This document shows positions 56,396 to 64,000 of a stretch of DNA of 64,000 bases, in pieces; position 1 is the stretch's first letter, and each line of letters begins with the position of its first letter. A program made the position numbers and the translations under genes. Source of the stretch: Macrostomum hystrix (lineage: Eukaryota > Platyhelminthes > Macrostomidae); NCBI GenBank assembly GCA_950097015.1, contig CATNEN010000041.1:3079501-3143500 (forward strand), given 5' to 3'. The notes beneath the pieces are model-generated. The model searched no databases. It saw nothing but the letters and a program-made list of their open reading frames with translations, and was not told where the DNA came from.

Positions 56396-56642
56396 TGTTT
56401 TAGTTTCGCTTAAAAAATTTGTCAACTATTAATGAAGTGAATGTTCTTTACGCACTACTGCCTAGTAGCATCCAGTGGCGAGACCACAGCACAGGGACCG
56501 GAGGGCAGCAGTCTAAGGAAAACAGTGATAGCAGAAGAAATTACACAGTAAAAGCAGAGACAGCAAAGTAAAGAAACTCAAGACCCGAAGCTTAAGTGTC
56601 TCGCGAACTGGCCGCCCCATGCGAGGGCTCGTCAGGGCGGCT

Positions 56643-59600
56643 TCACCTGTGCGCGGACTGGTTGGCCAGGCCGGCGCTGCTGGCCGCGGTTGTGGCGCGC
56701 TGCTTCAGCAGAGTCCAGTCGAACACGTAGTCGAACACGAAGTTCAGCGTGCGGAACAGGATGCGGAAGTTCTCGCGCAGCCAGCGGTAGTCGGGGGCCT
56801 CCTCGAACTTTAGGTTGCGGCAGTAGCTGAGGTAGCGGCTGAACTCAGGCGGATAGCCCTTGGTCAGGCTCTCAATCGGGGTCGACACCTTCTTCTCGTA
56901 GATGCGCTCGTATTTCTGCTTCTTGTTGTTCGCCTTGGGATTCAGAGGTGAGTACAACAGGTCTGCTGCGGCCCAGAATGCTTAAGGAGTCAGACTGCTC
57001 AGATGAGGACGGACAGACGGGTTGGGGACGGACAGACGGGTTGGGGACGGACAGACGGGTTGGGGACGGACAGACGGGTTGGGGACGGACAGACGGGTTG
57101 GGGACGGACAGACGGGTTGGGGACGGACAGACGGGTTGGGGACGGACAGACGGGTTGGGGACGGACAGACGGGTTGGGGACGGACAGACGGGTTGGGGAC
57201 GGACAGACGGGTTGGGGACGGACAGACGGGTTGGGGACGGACAGACGGGTTGGGGACGGACAGACGGGTTGGGGACGGACAGACGGGTTGGGGACGGACA
57301 GACGGGTTGGGGACGGACAGACGGGTTGGGGACGGACAGACGGGTTGGGGACGGACAGACGGGTTGGGGACGGACAGACGGGTTGGGGACGGACAGACGG
57401 GTTGGGGACGGACAGACGGGTTGGGGACGGACAGACGGGTTGGGGACGGACAGACGGGTTGGGGACGGACAGACGGGTTGAAGAAGAAAGCTAAGAGTGC
57501 AGCTCGCACGCAAACACGAGTTATGCAGCGATGAAGTTTTTCATATCAGGATGGAAGCGGTAACGATAGTTTGCAGAAAGTACAGTCCAGAATCCATCAT
57601 TTCCTAGCATTGTGAAAGCATCTTCTTGCATCACAACGTGTCACTCAGAGCGAATTCCTTCGGTCTGGTCTAGTCACTCGGAGTGAAGAGGGGAAATAGG
57701 CAGAATAGGCGGAGAGGGAGACAGATGAGGGTGCGCAGGAATTTAATTGAATTCAGCGTCCCGACCCGCTGCCAGACAGACAAACAGAGCAAGAGTTTGC
57801 CGCCCATGAGTGCACGCATCAGGCCGCAACAGCTTGGGCAGAGGCTGTGCTTGAGGGCCCAGCAGACAATGAGCGGACCGGGCACGGGGGGAGGCTGGGA
57901 GCTCACACAATGAGGAGGGTCTGAAGTGGCAGAGGCGGGTGCCACGCCCAGAGCGCTGAATGCAAGAGTTCAAAATCTTTCAAAACTTCGTCAGTCTTCA
58001 ATTCTCTCTCTCGCACTGAGCTGCCCAGGTGAGTGCGGCGAGGCAAACTGCAAGCAGTTCCACGCGAGCTAATAAAATAATGTTGATGTGACTCGCTTGT
58101 AACAATTTCCAACACAGCAACAAAAGCTCTCGCGGCATTTTCCATTTCTACGAAGGGCACTCACTTTAAATGAGTTTGCAACAGAAGACCTTCGCTCTCT
58201 TATGTGAGCCCAGAGGAGCTGGGAAGGTGGGAGCTGAGCCTGAGGATCTCGGAAGGTGGGAGCTGAGCCTGAGGATCTGGGAAAGTGGGAGCTGAGACTG
58301 AGGATCTGAGAAGGTGGGAGCTGAGACTGAGGGTCTGGGAAGGTGGGAGCTGAGCCTGAGGATCTGGAGAGTAATCAGAAGATCTGGAGAGGAACCAGAG
58401 GATCTGGAGAGGAACCAGAGGATCTGGAGAGGAACCAGAGGATCTGGAGAGGAACCAGAGGATCTGGAGAGGAACCAGAGGATCTGGAGAGGATCCAGAG
58501 GATCTAGAGTATCCAGATCCTCAGAGGATTCAGAAGATCCAGAGGATCAAGAGGATTCAGAGGATGCAGAGGATCCGAGCTCATATCGGAGCAGCATGTG
58601 CCTGCCCAGTACTCACCTTGAGCCCCTGCCAGGGCAGGGAGGACCTGAGAAAGTACATGAAGACGTAGCCCAGACTTTCGAGATCGTCGCGCCGCGACTG
58701 CTCGATGCCGGCGTGGGCGTTGACCGAGGCGTAGCGGGCGGTACCAGTCAGGTTCTTGTCGTCCCGGTAGGGGATGTGCGTCTTGGTGCGCGAGTCACGG
58801 TATTTCTTGGCCAGGCCGAAGTCCACGAGGAACAGCTTATTGCAGTGACGGCCGATGCCCATCAGGAAGTTGTCCGGCTTGATGTCTCTGGGGATGGCAG
58901 GTGAAACCCGAATGAGGAAGATACACATTGGGAGCATTTTCTGATGGGGGTTGGGAAATCGATGGGTATCAGGTATCGATTTGAGCTTGAGATAACTGAG
59001 AAAATAATTAGAAAAACCATAGATAAGAATTGGAATCAGTAAGGGAAAACCATAGATAAGAATTGGAATCAGTAAGGGAAAACCATAGAGAAGAATTGGG
59101 AATCAGTAAAGGAAAATCATCAATGGGATTTGGAATCAGTAAGGGAAAACCATAGATAAGAATTGGGAATCAGTAAGGGAAAACCATAGAGAAGAATTGG
59201 GAATCAGTAAGGGAAAACCATAGAGAAGAATTGGGAATCAGTAAGGAAAACCATAGAGAAGAATTGGGAATCAGTAAGGGAAAACCATAGAGAAGAATTG
59301 GGAATCAGTAAGGGAAAAACCATAGAGAAGATTGGGAATCAGTAAGGGAAAACCATAGATAAGAATTGGGAATCAGTAAGGGAAACCATAAAGAAGAATT
59401 GGGAATCAGTAAGGGAAAACCATAGAGAAGAATTGGGAATCAGTAAGGGAAAACCATAGAGAAGATTGGGAATCAGTAAGGGAAACCATAGAGAAGAATT
59501 GGGAATCAGTAAGGGAAAACCATAGAGAAGAATTGGGAATCAGTAAAGGAAAATCATCAATGGGATTTGGAATCAGTAAGGGAAAACCATAGATAAGAAT

Positions 59601-62181
59601 TGGGAATCAGTAAGGGAAAACCATAGAGAATAATTGGGAATCAGTAAGGAAAACCATAGAGAAGAATTGGGAATCAGTAAGGAAAACCATAGAGAAGAAT
59701 TGGGAATCAGTAAGGGAAAACCATAGAGAAGAATTGGGAATCAGTAAGGGAAAACCATAGAGAAGAATTGGGAATCAGTAAGGGAAAACCATAGATAAGA
59801 ATTGGGAATCAGTAAGGGAAACCATAGAGAAGAATTGGGAATCAGTAAGGGAAAACCATAGAGAAGAATTGGGAATCAGTAAGGGAAAACCATAGAGAAG
59901 ATTGGGAATCAGTAAGGGAAAACCATAGAGAAGAATTGGGAATCAGTAAGGGAAAACCATAGAGAAGAATTGGGAATCAGTAAGGGAAAACCATAGATAA
60001 GAATTGGAATCAGTAAGGGAAAACCATAGAGAAGATTGGGAATCAATAAGGGAAAACCATAGAGAAGATTGGGAATCAGTAAGGGAAAACCATAGAGAAG
60101 ATTGGGAATCAATAAGGGAAAACCATAGAGAAGATTGGGAATCAGTAAGGGAAAACCATAGAGAAGATTGGGAATCAATAAGGGAAAACCATAGAGAAGA
60201 TTGGGAATCAATAAGGGAAAACCATAGAGAAGATTGGGAATCAGTAAGGGAAAACCATAGAGAAGATTGGGAATCAGTAAGGGAAAACCATAGAGAAGAT
60301 TGGGAATCAGTAAGGGAAAACCATAGAGAAGATTGGGAATCAATAAGGGAAAACCATAGAGAAGATTGGGAATCAGTAAGGGAAAAACATAGATAACATG
60401 CTTAACATGCTCAATGCTTAACACGCTTAACATGCTCAATGCTTAACATGCTCAATTACATGGGAGTCGCGCACAGACAGCCGCAACAATGCAGCGCGCA
60501 GACCCCAGGGGAGCGGCCGGGCCGGCAAGTTGCGCCAGTTCACTAATTAAAAATGCACGCTGACACGGCAACCACCAGCTCCTAGTCCTCCTATGTCAGA
60601 AGGTGAGCCAGGCATAGCAGGCAGCTAATTATGGGCCAGGCGCCCCAGAGCTCGCTAAGTGATAAGAGCTGCCCACATCGGGCCAGGACTAAAATAGCAA
60701 CCTGGCGATGTGTCTATCAAGCTGCTTGGATGCATGCAAGAGTGGCTCGAGTTCTGCTAAAAATAGACTGTGAGCCCTAGCAACTACAGTTCGCGAACTG
60801 TCTCGGAGAACAACACGGACTGCAGTCAGGCAGGCCTGCAACTTGTGACTTGAAATAGCCACCTGCTGGCATTCATGGGCCAAACTGGAAGCAAATATCA
60901 AATCCTCTATAAATAATGTAAAGAAGCCTCACCTGTGAATGAAGTTCTTGTTATGCACAAACTCAATACGGCACAGCATCTGGTCTGCCAGCATGAGCAC
61001 AGTCTTCATGGTAAACCTGCGCGAGCAGAAGGTGAACAGGTCCTCCAGGCTGGGGCCAAGCAGGTCCATCACCAGGCAGTTGTACTGGTTTTTCACGCCA
61101 TCCTGGCCGTACCATCTGAGGGGAGAGGCCAATATGGCACTGTTTCAGCTGGCGCCTTTCAAAACCCACTGCCTTCAGTGACACACTTCGAGTATCTGGA
61201 CTGCCAATGACTTTAGCAAGCGGACAGCTGGAGCACACAGGGTGGAGAGGACAACGGGAGTAGTGGACAGCTGGAGGAAGGCAGTGGACAAACGAGAGAG
61301 TGGACAGCTGGAGGACACAGGGGAGGGCAGTGGACAAACGGGAGAGCGGACAGCTGGAGGACACAGGGGAGGGCAGTGGACATACGGGGGAGTGGACAGC
61401 TGGAGGACACAGTGGAGGGCAGCGGACAGCTGGTGGACACAGTGGAGGGCAGCGTACAGCTGGAGGACATAGTGGAGGGCAGCGGACAGCTGGTGGACAC
61501 AGTGGAGGGCAGCGGACAGCTGGAGGACACAGTGGAGGGCAGCGGACAGCTGGAGGACACAGTGGAGGGCAGCGGACAGCTGGAGGACATAGTGGAGGTC
61601 AGCGGACAGCTGCAGGACATAGTGGAGGGCAGCGGACAGCTAGAGGACACAGTGGAGGGCAGCGGACAGCTGGAGGACATAGTGGAGGGCAGCGGACAGC
61701 TGCAGGACATAGTGGAGGGCAGCGGACAGCTAGAGGACACAGTGGAGGGCAGCGGACAGCTAGAGGACACAGTGGAGGGCAGCGGACAGCTAGAGGACAC
61801 AGTGGAGGGCAGCGGACAGCTAGAGGACACAGTGGAGGGCAGTGGACAGCTGGAGGACATAGTGGAGGTCAGCGGACAGCTGCAGGACATAGTGGAGGGC
61901 AGCGGACAGCTGGAGGACAGGCTGGAGAAGTGCAAGCCCATGGGCCGCACCTGACGCTGGGGATGCCGATGCCATCCTGCAGAATCTTGTAGACTTTGCT
62001 CTCGTAAAGCAGCTGCGGGTGGCGAGCAGTGACGGGCTCGAGCTTCACGGCCACCTCCTCTCCATTGACAATGCTGACGCCAAGGTAGATCTCGCCAAAG
62101 GAGCCAGCTGCCAATCTTGCGTGTCAGCTTGTACTTACCACCAACCACAAAGTCTGTCTTTCGCACCACCTGCGGGTCCAT
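56643..62181 (-). CDS. CSNK1A1: casein kinase 1 alpha, with apparent +1 frameshift
   Basis: Ser/Thr kinase of Wnt, Hedgehog and clock pathways. Exons (minus): 62181-61951, 61115-60933, 58887-58617 and 56933-56643. N-lobe [14 protein letters not shown] and [11 protein letters not shown] (ATP-site Lys), [10 protein letters not shown], then WYGQDG ... [20 protein letters not shown], catalytic [55 protein letters not shown] and [11 protein letters not shown] follow human CK1 alpha closely. The insert [10 protein letters not shown] marks the alpha type. After KIGS the frame shifts by one base before GSFGEIYLG, near 62103-62110. Ignoring that base, exons join into 325 codons (324 aa, ending QSAHR), the normal length. 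The two later large introns hold long arrays. Confidence 0.92.
57003..57481. repeat. 19-bp minisatellite x about 25
   Basis: Perfect-looking units gacggacagacgggttggg directly upstream of the acceptor side of the kinase's last intron. No stop codon occurs in any frame of either strand. Confidence 0.98.
57482..58200. other. unique part of kinase intron 3
   Basis: About 700 bp of intron between two arrays; no exon or RNA gene is evident. Confidence 0.4.
58205..58560. repeat. two adjoining short minisatellites
   Basis: First a roughly 28-bp unit with gggaaggtgggagctgagcc (58205-58376), then 20-bp units gaggatctggagaggaacca (58377-58500), decaying to about 58560. Located just after the donor at 58616 in intron 3. 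Confidence 0.9.
58990..60397. repeat. 33-34-bp minisatellite x about 42
   Basis: Units gaatcagtaagggaaaacca plus tagagaagaattgg. From about 60004 the unit is 33 bp, opening a spurious 130-codon frame. Fills most of kinase intron 2. Confidence 0.97.
60398..60932. other. unique part of kinase intron 2
   Basis: About 530 bp with no gene seen, apart from a few copies of cttaacatgctcaatg at 60405-60455. Confidence 0.4.
61205..61925. repeat. 30-bp minisatellite x about 24
   Basis: Units gtggagggcagcggacagct plus ggaggacaca in kinase intron 1. The period divisible by three opens long frames on both strands. Confidence 0.97.
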
Positions 62182-64000
62182 CTGTGGGTTAGCCAGTTTT
62201 GAGCTGTGATGAAACTCCAACTTGGCTGCAAGTGGCTAGATTTACTTTGACGTTCGCTCCTAGAAGCTGGACGGCAGTGGAGGCCCAATGGACTTAAAGC
62301 TGCAGATGCAATTGGGCATAACAGATATATACTTTTGCATATATACTTCTATGCAAGGCTTAGTTATAATTCTAAATTCACATAGGACTTAAAATTAAAA
62401 TTGAATTTGTTGAAAGGCTGAAAGCTTTAGATTACAATTAAAAAAAAACTGTAATCTAAAGCCATAAGAATGAAACACATATACATAAAAAATCGTAGGC
62501 TCTATCATCATAGCAACTTTATAAACTTTCATAAATTTTATTGCTTCAAAATGGGTCTGTAAGAGGTTTTTTCATCATTTAGTTATTAATAAAGTGCATA
62601 TTTTATTTCATCTATTAGAAAAGTGAGTAGCTAAAGTAAAAAAGTTGTGTTTAAATACATACATGCGCAACACCCGGCCGACCCGGCCGAACCAGCCGGG
62701 TGAAACGAGGGCCAAGCAAGGTAAGTCGCAAAAACCAATCAACCAAGCGCCAAAAAATCAAAGGGGGGACCAAGGGACAAAAAGGAAGGCGTGAAGAAAA
62801 GGAAAAAGGGGAGAGAAAAAGAGCAAATGAGAGCAAACTAAGTCGTAAATAGAGCACTGAAACGAACTAAGTCGCAAATGAGAGCAAAAACTAAGTCGCA
62901 AGGCTGGCTAAGATTTGGGAGGTTGCGCATGTATGTTTAAATAGGAGGCACAGAAAGACATTAAATTTATTGTAAAAAATATTCAAATTTTAATACATTA
63001 CAGCAAGTTTAAAATTAAAATAACTATGCAGGTAACCCTAATTCTTACAAAGATAGTGCTGCACATAAAAAACTTTACCAGAGGTCTTGTACAGTACACA
63101 AGTAGGCCTTTAAAATTTTAAGATAGTGCTGATAGGAAGGATGATTCAGCTAAGTAAGCACAATATAGACTAAGTAATAACAAAAAAAGTAAACAAATGC
63201 CCCAATAATGAATACAGTACAATACTAGCATTAACCCATGAATGACTGATTTGATGTCATAATCCACTAATACGCGCGGCGAATTAAACCAACGATTAAA
63301 TTATTGGCTGCGGTTGGCCGAAGCAGAACAGAACGTTCACCTTACAAGCTGAACAATCGAAAACCGATGGGCTTAGGCTACAAGACGCAGCTTGAATACA
63401 AATAAAAGCAGTTAAACTCGGTGAGTGTCTAATTCGGTTCATTTGTTTTTAATGGTTGAAATAAAATATGCAGTACGTTACTTACGGTTACTAAGCAAAT
63501 AAAAAACAACTTCCGAGCTAAATTTGAAACATCGGAAATTCCGAAATGATCAGCTGTTTATTTACGAACAAAGCCGTCGATTTTTCATAGAAGCTTTATC
63601 ATGACACTATTTGCAAACTGACGATAAAGTAACGATACTTAAGAGAATAAGAATACTCACAAGTGGATAATGACAGATATTCAATGTAAGTTTAAGTATT
63701 CAACGGTTAGAGTCAACGCTCATATAATATATTAGCAAGCAATATAGTTAGTTGCTAATCAATATATAATATATTCGATGTATATGTTTTTGTGGTATAT
63801 CAATTTAGGCAAGGACGCAACAATAGAATACATTAACTACGACGCCTTGAAGCCTTTATTTTTATAGCACCATCTAAGTTTCATATCCTAAGGCCTATTG
63901 TTATCGCATAGTTTTCTTGTATTGTACTTTATACTCATAATTTATACATTCAATGGCCATGTATGTAGTTACTGTTGTGATGAGAGGTGTAGGCCAGTGT
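62182..64000. other. 5' flank of casein kinase 1, AT-rich
   Basis: No ORF of coding character. The kinase promoter should lie in the first part. Contains one MITE-like element; otherwise unique. Confidence 0.4.
62651..62940. mobile_element. MITE-like element with terminal inverted repeats
   Basis: Left end ttaaatacatacatgcgcaa and right end gttgcgcatgtatgtttaa are inverted copies over about 15 bp, and both ends abut TTAA. The roughly 280-bp interior is purine-rich, has three copies of ctaagtcgcaa and a GC-rich hairpin near 62674-62701. No coding capacity. Confidence 0.5.

Noticed and set aside
56872-57534. Frames of 160-213 codons in several frames of both strands
   Set aside because: The 19-bp unit contains no stop in any frame, so open frames are inevitable; it lies in a kinase intron.
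62130-62162. Strong donor-like gtaagt in kinase exon 1 with a following cag, as a way to splice out the frameshift
   Set aside because: The putative intron would be only about 31 nt and would remove the conserved KYKLTRKIG; that sequence is clearly coding.
61213-62220. 335-codon frame beginning in casein kinase exon 1
   Set aside because: Only its first 40 or so residues are kinase; the rest is the wrong frame after the insertion and an intronic 30-bp array. Its nominal start at 62220 is a TTG, and the real ATG is at 62181.

Overview
The window is nuclear DNA of a metazoan. Genes are split by short GT-AG introns, coding exons are GC-rich, the standard stop codons hold, and the proteins are animal families. 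A small GC-rich genome with minisatellites in almost every intron resembles a free-living flatworm or another small spiralian. That placement is inference; nothing here fixes the species.

Layout from left to right. (1) 320-5215, +: a sodium-dependent bicarbonate transporter of the SLC4 family, its 5' end beyond the window. (2) 5885-14564, -: a complete 16-exon M1 aminopeptidase N, 956 aa. (3) 16050-21487 and 27144-33292, -: two tandem paralogues with the same eight-exon plan, encoding signal peptide, C-type-lectin-like domain, four sushi-like modules, one membrane segment and a short basic tail. A recent 2.3-kb tandem duplication has left a spare terminal exon between them. (4) 34388-35935, +: a single-exon low-complexity protein of unknown function. 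(5) 37556-38041, +: a calmodulin-like protein. (6) 38.6-43.0 kb: an AT-rich gene desert almost free of minisatellites. (7) 43160-43829, -: an unrecognised 165-aa protein, divergent from (8) 44586-47522, +: an RNF19-type RBR ubiquitin ligase. (9) 49321-53968, -: an unrecognised multi-exon gene, modelled in part. (10) 56643-62181, -: casein kinase 1 alpha, carrying an apparent one-base insertion in its glycine-rich loop. The right end is AT-rich with one MITE-like element.

The most striking feature is the repeat landscape. More than 30 minisatellite arrays (unit 15-68 bp) sit in introns or gene flanks and are nearly absent from the AT-rich gaps. Several arrays contain the splice junction itself: each unit repeats the end of the exon plus its 5' splice site, or the 3' splice site plus the start of the exon, always on the coding strand. 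Introns therefore present up to dozens of tandem copies of their own splice site. Two copies of a tRNA-derived SINE are also present.

The genes do not form an obvious pathway. The SLC4 transporter, the aminopeptidase and the lectin/sushi receptors are all plasma-membrane proteins; the kinase and the ubiquitin ligase are ubiquitous signalling components. Exon limits were derived by hand from reading frame and GT-AG sites. For the aminopeptidase, both lectin/sushi genes, the SLC4 gene, RNF19 and CK1 (after removing one base) every exon phase joins correctly.
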